DNA of 64,000 nucleotides from Delphinus delphis (Eukaryota; Chordata; Mammalia; Artiodactyla; Delphinidae), in assembly GCF_949987515.2 (NCBI RefSeq), contig NC_082695.1, positions 85,769,604 to 85,833,603 of the forward strand, in the 5' to 3' direction. The notes under the pieces are model-generated. The model was not told the origin of the DNA. It saw only the letters and a program-made list of their open reading frames with translations, and did no database searches. Positions 22,501-34,459 of this stretch are shown one piece after another (within the stretch, counting starts at the first letter, position 1; each line of letters starts with the position of its first letter). Both the position numbers and the translations under genes were made by a program.

Positions 22501-24858
22501 CGTCTCCTTTCACCACTCGCCTCTCTTCTACGAATTATCATCGACAGCTTGAATCTGAGGACCCTTGGAGAGTTACGTGGACATAACCGAGATGTGGTCA
22601 CACAGCTCCCTGGGGGATACAATGGGGAGGGGCCACACCCGTTGACTCTTGTTCACTTCAAGGGCTAAGAGATGCCCGTCACACGTTACAATAAATTAAT
22701 CTTGGGCCAGTGCTGGGAACAGTACATGCAGGCCACACCAGTAAAGCTATGAAGTTTTATTGGTGTATGAGCCTCGAGTTGAGTTATGAAGGGCGTCCCC
22801 CAGTCCAGCTCAGGTCTCTGAAGGGCCTGAAGCAATGATGGAAGTAGGGTGAGAGCAAGAGCTGAATCCAATATCTGAACTTGGGAGCTTATGTGCGACA
22901 TCTCACGAGGATCCTTTTGTTGACTTTTGTTTTTCCTTCCTTTGAAAATAGTCTTAATAGGTTTCTTAAAAATATACATTCCTGGTTAAAAATTCAAACA
23001 GCACAGAGAAGCAGAAAGCAAACACTATCACAGGTGACACTCCGCTACCACGAGATGACCACTGTGGACCCCAGATGGACACTGTTCCTGACCTCTCTGT
23101 GAACACACCCACAGGTACACACACTTACCTAAGTGGACGCCTACTGTACACGCAGAGCACCTGGCAGCAACTTTAAGTTTCTGTGTCAATAATTAGCTAC
23201 CCCCTTGGGTTAAAACAGTAACATATTTACAGATTTTTGAAAATAAAAATTATCGGTCTCTATTTCTATGTCACTATTATGGTAATATTTTAATTGCTAA
23301 AGCTTTACTACTCATTTCATTAGCTCCTTTTTTCAAGGCTCTTGATCATGTGAGTTCTGAGAATGCACACAGCAGAACTGTAAGTAGAATGTCTGCTTCA
23401 CTTGTCACACATAAGGCACTTGATATATGCTTGTTTATATAAAGATATATAGAAACTCCAAGGGGTTACGCTGAATGAACACTGCAAGTCCCTAATCTTC
23501 AGGAGAAAAAACAAGAAACAGAAGCAGTTGACTGTGACCCATCACATAGAAATGGGGACCAAGAAAGTCGGTCGGTCCCATTAGTTGATTGAGGACTAAA
23601 TTTGGGGGAAGCTTGGTAGCCAATTCACTCCATCATCTCTTCCTCCTGAGACCTCAGTGAGGCCATTTTGGTACCCTCTCCTTATTGGTACTCCTTTCTC
23701 TGCCACAGGACCCCTGCATGTCTCTGCATCCATGATACAACCGTCAGGCTACCTGGAGGTTGTACTTGAGATTAGGGAAATTGTATTTGGAGTGACTCTT
23801 ATTATAATGTTTGATTTCTTCCAATTCTCCATAGCCCTGGTACGGGAACAGAGAAAGCAGATGATTGGATTGATCTAGAATTGGGTTTTTATCTGTCTGT
23901 TTGCTTGTCTTCCTGGAAGATGCAATGGAAGGACAAGTAGACAAGAGATGTATGCCTACTAGCAAAAACGGTCAAACAGATGACTCCTCGGTGTAGGTTA
24001 CCCTGGAGAGAAAGTGAGGGAAGAACAGAAGTCAGAGGAGTGGAGATTTTGGAGTTGTTAAGAACAGATAAAGCAGAAATAGAGACCGTGGTCTACAAGG
24101 AGAGGAGGTTGCAGTCAGAGGGTGGAACATGTAACTTAAGGATTTCAGGAGTGGACTTGTCCTGGATGTGGACAGGGCTGCACGTGGACATTGGGGTGTG
24201 AACGGTGCCTGTTAAGTCTTGGGAACTGATGGAGCATTTGGAGGGAGACCTTGATCTCGAAGTGGCAGTTTTCTGTGAATGCAGGAGACTTTCAGTGAAG
24301 TTGAGATGGCAGGGAGCCTCCCACATGCAAAACAAGTCCCTGCCGACCCCAGGGCCCGTGGAAGTCTAAATGCATCCTGGCCTTAGGCTTGAGGTCTACC
24401 GCTGGTACAGATTCAGGACCTCTGTATCTAGTGACCTGCAAAGACAAGGTCTAACACAAAACAGTCCAACACAAGACGGTAACTAGAAACAGGATGTCAT
24501 AAGAACCCTTGTAGGCAAATGGGGCGAGTTGGTCTTTAGTAAGTCAGTCATTCTTGATGGTGCTCAGCTCATCATCTGAGAGTGGTTCTTGCTCAGAATG
24601 CATGTTCACACTCTGAATTCTTGCAGACATCTCAAATCAGAATATTGCGATTGAAAAATGCCATAACCTCCGGGGAAATCTTTCACTTTAAAAAAAACAA
24701 TGGTATTCGATCATTGCAAAGAAAATAATGGGCCCAGAAGGACCCTGGAAAGTCAGCTGACAGTATGTCTAGTGTTGTGACTGTCACATAAGACTTCTGT
24801 GAGTGAACTACCTCGAGCATCACATACCACCGATTTCCCTGAATTTGAGACATGTTTC
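19561..24858. other. Unassigned sequence, no gene supported
   Basis: 5.3 kb with no repeat I can name with confidence. A T-run lies at 20151-20164 and a short (GA)n at 21396-21408. The longest frame is a 122-codon minus-strand frame at 20256-20624 with no domain. Frames at 22189-22552 overlap one another in different phases in a GC-richer patch. Diverged old repeats are likely present, but I could not assign them. Confidence 0.4.
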
Positions 24859-24871
24859 AAAAAAGAGTGAT

Positions 24872-24949
24872 GTTTATACACAAATATTGAATCCGTAAGT
24901 TGTACACCTGAAATGAATATAAATTTCTAAGTCAATCATACCTCAATTT
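24872..24949 (+). mobile_element. Very short L1 3' end insertion
   Basis: Only ~78 bp of an L1 tail: 'GTACACCTGAAATGAATATA' and 'GTCAATCATACCTCAATTTA'. It is flanked by a 13-bp duplication, AAAAAAGAGTGAT, at 24859-24871 and 24950-24962. The duplication overlaps the A tail at its 3' copy. Confidence 0.75.
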
Positions 24950-24962
24950 AAAAAAGAGTGAT

Positions 24963-25971
24963 TGGAAGTTATAAGAAAAACAAATTCCACATGTCACAGT
25001 GGTTTGACAAATGCCACTCCAGCTCTCCCAGTGGAAAAACCAGTACTTGCGGCTTTCTCCCCTAGGGAAATCACCCCAGTATCTATTTTTTGTTCATGCT
25101 AGAGAAATACACACAAACGTTTTTATACTCCTGGATATGATAAAATTATATTATGATACAGTAACTGTAAATGTAATGATAAGGTATTGTATTTTAGCAG
25201 GTATCTTTATAATTTAGTTTAAATATTTCATATCAACCCACTCTTGGTTGGTTGAAACCTGTCATTTACTTCCAGTGGTAGAATGATCATTGCTTGGGAG
25301 TAAACCAAGTTTGTAGTATGTTGGTAAGTGGTCAGGCAGAGAATGGGTCATGGTGAGAGAGTACATTCCCCGTTCTGCTTGCCTTTTACTTTTCCTCCTA
25401 TTCCCCCTGAGTCTCCCGAATCTGTATGTATGTGTATGCAGGGAGGGCTTGAATTGGCGCTCAGGGTAAGAAAGTCATTATAGGGAATGGAAAAAAAAAG
25501 CCCGATAAAGCAAATCTTGTCTTTATCAGACTTACTTATTCGAGTCACCTGATTTGCTAGTAAGTCTTGGCAAAGTTTCGAAGCTCTCCCTTTGTAAAAG
25601 TTCTTTCATCTCTCTTGGAAATTGGAAACTCATGAAAGTTGTACAAGAGTCATGGAGGGGAGAAGCCCAGTGGAAGAGAGGGCTTTAGAAAGATGACATA
25701 AACAATTGTTAGTGACCAAGAATGACAGTAGCTTTGGCATGAGGTTGGATAATGGTTTCACCCTGTTGGAACATCCCTCTACAGTGTGTTTTTGGGGTGG
25801 GTGCCAGGAGAGAGAGCCTGGGGAGGGAAGTGTTCGGGGTTGAGCCCCAAGCCTCTAAGTGGATAAGAGAACGGTGAATCTGCTCAGCAGTGTTATTCCC
25901 TGGAAGCGGCAATGTGCCCTTGGAGATCCGCTGCAGAGCTGAGGTTTACAAACAGGGTAAGGAAAGTCACT
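24963..25971. other. Unassigned sequence
   Basis: No gene or repeat recognised. The minus-strand frames at 25348-25548 and 25709-25912 are featureless. Confidence 0.45.
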
Positions 25972-25987
25972 AAAAAGTGTAGCTCCC

Positions 25988-26563
25988 TCACTACAAATAA
26001 CTCAATTTCGTTTCTTTTTATGGCTGAGTAATATTCCATCATATATATGTGCCACATCTTCTTTACCCATTCATCTGTTGTCATCTCTTTGTAGTGAGGT
26101 GGATAGACCTAGAGTCTGTCATACAGAGTGAAGTAAGTCAGAAAGAGAAAAACAAATACTGTATGCTAACACATATATATGGAATCTAAGAAAAAAAAAA
26201 AAGGTCATGAAGAACCTAGGAGTAAGACGGGAATAAAGACGCAGACTTACTAGAGAATGGACTCGAGGATACAGGGAGGGGGAATGGTAAGCTGGGACAA
26301 AGTGAGAGAGTGGCATGGACATATATACACTACCAAACGTAAAATAGCTAGTGGGAAGCAGCCGCATAGCACAGGGAGATCAGCTCGGTGCCTTGTGACC
26401 ACCTAGAGGGGTGGGATAGGGAGGGTGAGAGGGAGGGAGACGCCAGAGGGAGGGGATATGGGAACATATGTATAACTGAGTCACTGTGTTATAAAGCAGA
26501 AACTAACATACCATTGTAAAGCAATTATACTCCAATAAAAATGTTAAAAAAAAAAAAAAAAAG
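25988..26563 (+). mobile_element. Twin-primed (5'-inverted) L1 3' end
   Basis: The first ~90 bp (25988 to about 26080) are antisense L1 ORF2 C-terminal sequence: 'TATGGCTGAGTAATATTCCA', then 'ATATGTGCCACATCTTCTTT'. From about 26090 the element switches to sense ('TTTGTAGTGAGGTGGATAGA') and runs through the 3'UTR, an AATAAA at 26534-26539 and an A run. Both arms contain the same TTTGTAGTGAGG boundary. A 12-bp duplication, AGTGTAGCTCCC, flanks the whole unit (25976-25987 and 26564-26575), so inversion and insertion were one event. This is the signature of twin priming during target-primed reverse transcription. Confidence 0.93.
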
Positions 26564-26575
26564 AGTGTAGCTCCC

Positions 26576-27334
26576 ACCCTGGTGGTGAAGTAATTGGGCC
26601 CAAAGGTGACTGGAGGAGGGTTTTTAGGGAATGTGGGCTTTCTAGGCCATGAAATATAATCCTAATTAAAAGAGTTGTATTGGAAGTTGGCCATGATGCA
26701 GAGAGGAGGAGGCTTAAAAAAGTGATCACTTTTTAGCCTCACTGTCTACAAATGGCTTGTCTTCAAGAGGAATAAAAGTGAGTAATAGATCCCAGCTCTC
26801 AAAGGCAGCACCACATCATTTGCAGATAGTGATCTGTAAAAAACAACAGCCTGTTTTTCTTTCTCCTTCAAACCAAACTTTCTATCCTAAAAAGGTTTTC
26901 CAAAACAGGTTTCTACTTGTGCTGGTAAGGACCTTCTTTCTGCCCTGCCCCACCTTGACTCCTGGTTAGTTTGTGTGGAAGGAGGACAGAGCAATGAATA
27001 AACAGCTATATCCCAACCTACACAGAGCTGGGGGAGTGAAATTGTGTCCTGAGCCAGGTCTGGCGCTCTCAGCTTCTCTCGTCCTCTGTTTTCCCACCCT
27101 CATTCCTGACTCCAAGCACTGTGTTCTAAGAACTGTAATGGTATTTACATGGATTACAATGTGTATGATGCCTCCCATGGCTGTTCAGTGCACAACTTGT
27201 ACAACTGTACTGTGACTGCCCTGAGAGGGGAATTTAGGAATCTCCCAACTCCATCCACTCTCCAGAGATAAGTGAGGCTGAACTGAAAAAAAAAAAAGTT
27301 TTAAATAAGATTATTCTAATTATAATAGATACAC
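26576..27334. other. Unassigned sequence
   Basis: No gene. Overlapping frames on both strands at 26966-27215 come from the same stop-poor patch. Confidence 0.45.
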
Positions 27335-27420
27335 ATCTACTCATTCTTTAAGTAAATATTTATTAAATGAGCCTCCCTTTGACCAGGGAAGATTTAAGCC
27401 CTGGAGGGAGAGATGAACTA
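27335..27420 (-). mobile_element. L2-like fragment, antisense
   Basis: 'CTCATTCTTTAAGTAAATAT' and 'TTATTAAATGAGCCTCC' resemble the complement of the L2 tail. Confidence 0.45.
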
Positions 27421-29059
27421 GTGTAGGGGAAGATCTGTATTTTAGTGGAAAACTTTGGATTGTCTAGACTCTAGAGAAGTCTAGAGGAGAATTCTCTGAA
27501 TTATAAGATTTTAATTCTGTGGGAATTATTTTACAACCTTCCAAATTGTATAGGTGATAGAATGCAAAATAATTCTTGTCTATAGACATGGAAATTCTGC
27601 CTATAGTGGTTCAGCTGAAACCCTCTTCTCCCCTTGGAAAACCCAATTTTACACACTTATTTCAACATTCTGTTACTCCATAAATCTTCGTGTTTTTAAA
27701 ATTTCTTTTTTGAACTACTTATAACATCTGCTTGACTCCCTCGTTGATTGAGTTAAATAAAATATTTAACACATGTTCATTTCACATCTGTAATCACGAT
27801 TTTACCTTTTTTGAAAGGTATAGGAAATGTCCTCAACCTCATAGAGCAGAAAACTTACCAAAGAAAAGCAAAAGAAGTGAAAAACACGTATCACTTTTAA
27901 CCTTATCATCCAGGAAAACATTCCTGACAAACACTCATAACAAACTTTCATAGCAAACATTCGTAACAACGCTCTCATAGGCTTCTATTATATTTTAAGG
28001 AGTATGCAAACACAGAATTTTCTTTTTGTAAAAGTAGACTTACTCTGCACACAGGGGTCCCTGACATGTTTTTATTTTTATTTATAGCAATATACTGGGC
28101 AGTAAGCTTTCTTAATATATCCACAAGCTAGTCTAAGTATTTGAGCTCCAGTTTGCTTTAGGAATCAGCTAAAATAATCATGATTCATTCTGAAACACAA
28201 ATGTGGTGTGGGCATTACGGCAGCGAAGGGAGATTGGACACGGAGTAGAAAGGATCTAACAGGATGCAGTAAACACGGGGGTCTGTAGATACGTGGTCTT
28301 GGAAAAGGTATCCACACTAAGCCAGTACACAACTGGGCTTGCTACAGGGACCTTATTTTCTCTTTTGGTTTTTACACAACTTGATGATTTAGTTCATTCA
28401 GAAGAGGGGCTTACTCTTTCGCTTTACTTTGGGGAAGAACCTTCATGAGTACTGCGTGCAGAAGTGTGTCATATGTGCAGTATGCGTGCATAGGCACAGT
28501 AGAGATGTGCATGTACCATACTGAATGGGCCACATGGAGTGGTTTTCTCAGTCAATATTGGACATCTTTGCTTCGCATGTGACATCCAGTTGCTTTGGTG
28601 TTTGTTCTAGTAACTATCAATGCAGCAAGGCTGCTGTCCTCTGAGCCTCCCAACATCTTTCCAGAATTCATCAATAGGACATTTTTAGATGCTGGCCATG
28701 GGTTATCCAACCCATGTGACTAGTATCAGTGAATGGTCAATGAAAGGGCACGGTTATATCGCAAATATCTTTGACTTCCTTAGAAAACTAATGTGGGTCT
28801 CCTGTTCCAAATTGATCAAAAGCATTTTTGAACTGTTTTCAGCTTTTATTGCCTATTAGAGGCATTGGGCTACACAGTTTACCTACCATGTGGAGTAATA
28901 CTGCTTTCTATGTTCCCAACCATTCTTTCAGATCAAAAATTACATTGATGTTCCAGTTTCTTTGGATTTAGAAAGTATCTGAGTTTATCCATTCATTTAG
29001 CATTTAAAAAACCTACTTTCCCCTTTTACCCTTAATTTTTATCATGTCTCTTTTCTTTG
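27421..29059. other. Unassigned AT-rich sequence
   Basis: No gene and no confident repeat. A perfect 8-bp hairpin, CATGGGTT/AACCCATG, with a 4-nt loop is at 28697-28716. Confidence 0.4.
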
Positions 29060-29200
29060 TTTCACAATGAATTGTTAACATGCAGGTATCTTTCATTAGC
29101 GCCTATGCTCTTAGAAATCAGTGATCGTGCCTTAATCATCTGTACGCTTCTCGTGAAACGTAGCACACTGTCTGCATACGATAGGTGCACAGGAAAGGTT
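29060..29200 (+). mobile_element. L2-like 3' end fragment
   Basis: The order 'CTCTTAGAAATCAGTGATCG', 'GTAGCACACTGTCTGCATAC', then 'GATAGGTGCACAGGAAAGG' resembles the L2 tail. It is diverged. Confidence 0.45.
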
Positions 29201-29479
29201 TGCTGATCTAAACTGATCGATTGATTTGGTAACTAGTATTGAGAATCTGCCTTCCTCTTTCCAGAGTGAGGCCTTTCCTCAGTTCTTTAATTCATTTTCC
29301 CAGGGATGCTCCTCTTTTTAAACATTTAGGTGTCCCAGTGTCACAATAGGCCATGGCCTGATTGGCCCTGGGGAGTTCACGTCGCTGTCCCTGAACTGGC
29401 CTTCCCAAGATGCAGCAAGGCAGCAGGCCCAGGCCCTCGGGGCCCCCTGCAGCCTCCACTTCCCGTGCCGAGTCCAAGA

Positions 29480-29552
29480 GAACCAACCAAAGATGCTGAG
29501 GCTGTCCTAGGTCCTAGAACCAACCAAAGATGCTGAGGCTGTCCTAGGTCCT
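29480..29552. repeat. 37-bp tandem duplication
   Basis: The 36-bp block starting GAACCAACCAAAGATGCTG and ending GTCCTAGGTCCT occurs at 29480-29515 and 29517-29552 without a mismatch, separated by one A. It is a recent direct duplication in non-repetitive DNA. Confidence 0.95.
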
Positions 29553-30394
29553 TCTGATGTCCACTCCTGTAATTATTGAAGCTAAGACTCAGCATATTGT
29601 AAGATGATCGTTTCTTTGCTTGTAAGCCTGTCTTACAAAATCCTAAATACCCCTTGAAGAAGAACACAATTACTGGAAATTATTCTAGAAGCGATATAGA
29701 AGATTCCTTCCACAGAATTTCTTTTTCTAAAGAAAGCTATCAGTGGTTCTAGTCACTTGCTTATTTGAAAAGGACTAGTTTATTTGGAAAAGAAGAGAAA
29801 ACATGGAAAGAATTTGGATTAACTGTTGTTTTGTTTCAGAAAATGACATAATACCTTTGCTATCTGCAGACATCAGTGATTTGAGATCCATGGAGGAAAT
29901 ACACAAAGAAGAGTTTGAGTGATTTGGAGCTCTTGGTAGGTACACTTCTAAGTTACCTCAACTGAAATGACCCCTTTTCGTGTAGCTTTGCTGCATGTTC
30001 CACCTGGGGACATAGGTCTGGTTCTGCTATGTCTTCTGTTCTCAGTAGGAGCGGGTGGAGTCCAGACAGTGGAGACTCCACCCGTGAGCTGCCGCAGCTC
30101 CGTAGATGCTGGGAAGACTCAGCTCTTCTCCCAAAGTGCAGACAGAGGTAGGCACCAGACGCCATGCTTCCTGAGCCCTTCCTGAGCCCTCCCTGAACCC
30201 TGGGATTGTTTGCGACCTTGCCCAATACTCTTCTCGTTAGTGTACTTTGCGTTGTCGGACAGCCATTTGGCTAGAAAGATTCAGACAGAAGATAAAACTG
30301 TGTCTTGCAGGTGGAAGGCCTGGCATGGGGGGATTAGTTCCATCAGGTCGCTGTCACCAGGCCAGGCACCAGCACGCCCAAACGGAGCCTTAGA
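29553..30394. other. Unassigned sequence
   Basis: No gene. The frames at 29967-30185 (plus) and 29953-30225 (minus) overlap in antisense and have no domains. Confidence 0.45.
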
Positions 30395-30503
30395 AATTCA
30401 CTGGATTTTGCAATACACGCGTGTATCGGATCATTATGTTGTAATCTGAGAATAATAGAATGTTACATGTCAATTATATCCCAATAAAACAAAACAAAAA
30501 ACC
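30395..30503 (+). mobile_element. L1 3'UTR fragment
   Basis: 'CGGATCATTATGTTGTAATC', then 'AATGTTACATGTCAATTATA' and 'CCCAATAAAACAAAAC' match an old L1 tail with its AATAAA. Target duplications were not found. Confidence 0.65.
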
Positions 30504-32164
30504 CGCCAGTGTTTTATATTGTAATCATTCCAACTAAACTTTTAGAAAAGTTAAAAAATATTGCTGAGCTAGGAGAGGACGTTTATTCCTTGGTACGGAT
30601 ACCCGGCTGGAGGGGACACTTTTCATCCAGACTGGACACGTTCTTCTCTAAGTGTTAGGATCCACACAACCCAACATTATGCTGTAGCCATAGTATTTCT
30701 ATTCAACAGACATATTTGGTACATGTAATTAGCGCGAGCCTAAATCTTTACGGGCAATAGAACCTACAGAACTCTGTAGAGCAAGGTGTCTGCAGGTTGC
30801 AGTCCAGAAAGCCATGGCAGCTGCAGCCCCTTGTGGACCCCATTAAATGTAGCACCCTGTGTCTTCACGCTGGTCCCAACTGCCTCTCAAAATTCAGCCG
30901 CAGAGATCTTTAGCTTGTCTCTTTCCTTTCCCACAGCATAAGGGAGTCCCTGATCCTTGCTCTGTCTTTCCATTGTGGATTTCCAGCAGGAAGAAGGATG
31001 GGAGGCAATTCGGGGTGGATGGGAAGGCACACCCGCTATCGCATCCATCAAGCCCGCCACAGACCGAGCACGAAATGCACGTCACCACCGAGAGCTGCTC
31101 TTCCTCTCCTCTCCCCTCTCTCAAGTTTTAAATTTCCCCAGCTAGTGTAAAGCTTAATGAAAGCCCTGGTGTACACAATAGCATTTTGAAAACAGGAATT
31201 TGTGACTGCTGTGAACCATCACTCAGAGCGAGGACCCAGAAACGTGAATTGTGGGAGGAACACACAGCGGCCCCTCTCTTTTTTACTGGGAATTTATTAC
31301 AGGCGGGTCATTATTTACAATGCACCATTCACGTCCTCTGAAGAACCGATAAACTGGTTGCTGAATATGCATTTTGCTCTGTGGTGAGCACAGATGTTTC
31401 CAGCTCGTGTCCATTTCATTTAATCCCTTCTCTCTCTCTTGTTCCCCCCCCCCCCCAATTCTATCTTGCTATTTCTGTAGCAGCTGGGTAACTACTTGCA
31501 CGGCTTCAGTTTGGAAATCACTCCCCTCATATTTATGATCATTGGTACCATTCACGTCGTTCCACTTAAGGGTCTGTCAGCATTTCCCTGAAAAGCTACC
31601 ATTTCTGTGAGTTCAAAACCAAGCTGGTGAAGTTTTCTGTGGGTTAAATGTTGGGCATATGAGGTCCCAGTTTGGGATGGAATCATTTTATCAAAGTGTG
31701 GAAATAAAATCAGTTAGGATGTTTTAGTGTTATGGGTAGGCAAGCTGAAAGAAAAGGGGGGTCAGATCATTGCTTTCAAAAGCTGTTTTGTATTTCTCTA
31801 GATTAAATATATACTGCCTTTTTGAACTAAATTTATTTTTGTTAGTAGTTTGGGTTTTTTTTTTTTACCATTCGTCTTTAAACCTCCCTAAAGTTTGGTG
31901 GAAAGGAGGAAAATTGGCAATGATAACTGAGTGACTACTCTCAGAGGCAGGTTTTACATCACAAACTTTGGGTGACAGGTCCGCCCCGAATGGTCTATAA
32001 CACCTCTGCACTAATACACTGTGATGCACCCACACCCCACCTCCCCTCCCTGTGTCTCAGCCCAGCTGCCTCCAGTGTAGCAGACAGTCAACGCCTAGTG
32101 GCTAATTGAACTCTCTCATGACTATATTTTCTATATCGATACTTTAGTACTTAATTTTACCATA
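30504..32164. other. Unassigned sequence
   Basis: No confident repeat. A 13-base C run lies at 31444-31456. Frames at 30859-31145 overlap in different phases in a pyrimidine-rich patch. Confidence 0.4.
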
Positions 32165-32192
32165 ATATATATATATATATTATATATATATA
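32165..32192. repeat. (TA)n repeat
   Basis: 28 bp of alternating TA with a central TATTATA break, which makes it palindromic. Confidence 0.95.
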
Positions 32193-32269
32193 ACATTACT
32201 ATTCTATGCATGTATCAGTGTTTTTCCAACTCAATTTCTTTCTGGTGAGGACTATAGAGCAACAGGCTA

Positions 32270-32400
32270 ACGAATATCTCTTAAGCACTTGCTATATGCC
32301 AGGTACACTGTTAGGCGTTTCCATGCGTATTTTCTCATTTCACCTTCACAAAATGACACCACACAGTAAATCAGGGGCCAGCACTCTGCAAGTGCGGTAA
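32270..32400 (-). mobile_element. MIR-like fragment, antisense
   Basis: 'TAAGCACTTGCTATATGCCA', then 'GGTACACTGTTAGGCGTTTC' and 'CATTTCACCTTCAC' follow the antisense MIR order. Confidence 0.65.
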
Positions 32401-34279
32401 AGACCTCTTTCCACAGAGCCAGGAGCAGAGAAGATGTTCTGCAGATACATCTGCAATTTTTATTTCAGTAATTATTTGCAGGTAATATGAAGCCAACCCA
32501 TTTACTCTACAAAAAGCAAGAAATATAAACAAGAGACGCATCTCGTGAGAAACTCTTGTTTCTGACTTAAGGGACCTCTCTAACCTCTGAAGTTCTCTTA
32601 ATACTTAGAACTAAACTGAAACAGCCATGCAAAAAAGAACCCCAATAGTACGTGAGTAAGAGTTTCTGAGAACCAGCTCATCTCACTTCAGGTGAATAAA
32701 TTGCAAACGTAGATTTCAATTTTCACAGAGTTTCTGTACTTTATTACCAATGCATTTCCTAACCCCGATTCTACATTAAGATGGTCAGTTTGGGCATGAG
32801 CAGAGGTCACCTTTCTATGAGTATGGTCACACTCCACGAGTGCTGAGATTATTAACGAAGTATTAATGGAGGATTAGTGGAGGATGGTCGTGCTAAATAC
32901 TTATTGAATGGAGAGAGTACACCGCGCAGATTTAGATGTTCAAATTATTCTGGATTTATGGTCATCTTAGCACTCATTTTCATAAGAAATTGAAATAACT
33001 CTTAACTTGATTAAAAGCGGTCAAGTTTACATTTTAAAAACATCTAATTTATAACTTTCATGGATATTCATTAACCTTGAAAAAGGCTTTCAGATTGTAT
33101 TATATTTGTGGAGGGTCCTCAAATGTATGTTCCCGAGATAATCGGGGCTTTTAAAATCTCTCTTCCATTTGAGCGATGGCCTCTAACTGTGTCTTGTCTC
33201 AGATGGTCTCTGGAGCAGGAATAGCCTTTTGTCTACTCTGTCTTGAATGTCCTCCTTACCTCAGGGAAATTTCTCATTTTCTGTTTCTGTTAAGCAAACA
33301 TCAGAAACAGATGAAAAAAACCTTTCGCTCCTATGCCAAAAATAAAGTAACATTAACGAGGTGGCTTAAACCTCTAAATCCCAGGGCATTCACTGACCGA
33401 AAACTGACACTTCATCCTTCACCCGCCAGGACGTACCTGGACATTTCCCAGGATGGAATTCTCTCCGCTGAGGGTGATTTCACCTTCGGTAGGAAACTGG
33501 ATAGGGCAAGTCTGCTCACGAGAGATTCTCTTCGTTTTCCTCCCTCCCACTCTTACTCAGGTCCCGTGACTCTCCAGCCCTCTGTTCTCTTTTCTTGAGT
33601 CCCTTCTTCCTCTTTCCTCAGGCTGTCTCTTATCAACTTTATGTTCAATATGTCAAAAAGAGAAAATAGTCATTCAGTCACTCTTAATTAATATGTATAC
33701 ATGCATTAAATGACAGTTTTGCTTGAGGGTTTTTTGTTTGTTGTCCTTTGTTTACTTGGTTTTTCTCCTTTTAAACCCTCCAATATTTTGGGTTTTCAAA
33801 TTTTCAACTCTATAGGCTATTAATTAAATCTAGGAGTGAATGATAATAACAATAACGTTTGTGTTAAGAATATTGTAATTATGCAAAAACTCGGTACAGT
33901 AGATGGCGGTTGACAGGTTGATTTCAGTCTACCATGTGAATGAGATAGAATTTCAAATTGTTTTCTGTACGTTGTTTTTTGTCCAGGAAAGGTGCACGAG
34001 AGTTAACTAATCTGATTTATATACCATCAACGATCATTGTATCAAAAATGGAGTTTACTAGTTCCTTTATTTGTTCTATTGTTTGGTGAAATTGATTTCA
34101 GTAGTAGTATTTTTTTTTAAACCCTCTGTTCATAGAAGAATAATGAAGCATCATAACGGCTTCTAGTTAAAATGGTGCCTTCCTAGCAGCTGCCAGCTCA
34201 GCGCCTTCCATTGTGCTACAAAAGCTCCTACAAGGAAACAAAGAAGACAAAACCCCACGACATCAAAAAGTCGTCAAGT
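32401..34279. other. Unassigned sequence, no gene supported
   Basis: Contains a 140-codon plus-strand frame at 33176-33598. Its ATG has a fair Kozak context (GCGATGG), but it has no domain, no signal that stands out and no splice logic. It is treated as chance. Confidence 0.4.
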
Positions 34280-34455
34280 CAGCGGAATATTATTCAGCCT
34301 TAAATAGGAGATTCTGACATATGCTAAAACATAGATGAATCTTGAGGTCTTTATGCTGAGTGAAATAAATCAGTCCCAAAGGGAAAAATACTGTATGTTT
34401 CCATTTATATGAGGTAGCTTGAGCAGTCAGATTCATAGAGACAGAAAGCAGAATA
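34280..34455 (+). mobile_element. Old L1 3' fragment
   Basis: 'GGAATATTATTCAGCCTTAA', then 'ATGCTGAGTGAAATAAATCA' and 'TTCATAGAGACAGAAAGCAG' match the last part of ORF2 and the proximal 3'UTR of an L1M element. Confidence 0.8.
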
Positions 34456-34459
34456 AACA

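Noticed and set aside
28697..28716. Perfect 8-bp hairpin CATGGGTT/AACCCATG as an RNA or regulatory element
   Set aside because: Too short to be meaningful; hairpins of this size are expected by chance in 64 kb.
33176..33598. 140-codon frame with a fair Kozak start
   Set aside because: No domain or upstream promoter evidence. Chance frames of this length are expected in 64 kb of six-frame translation.
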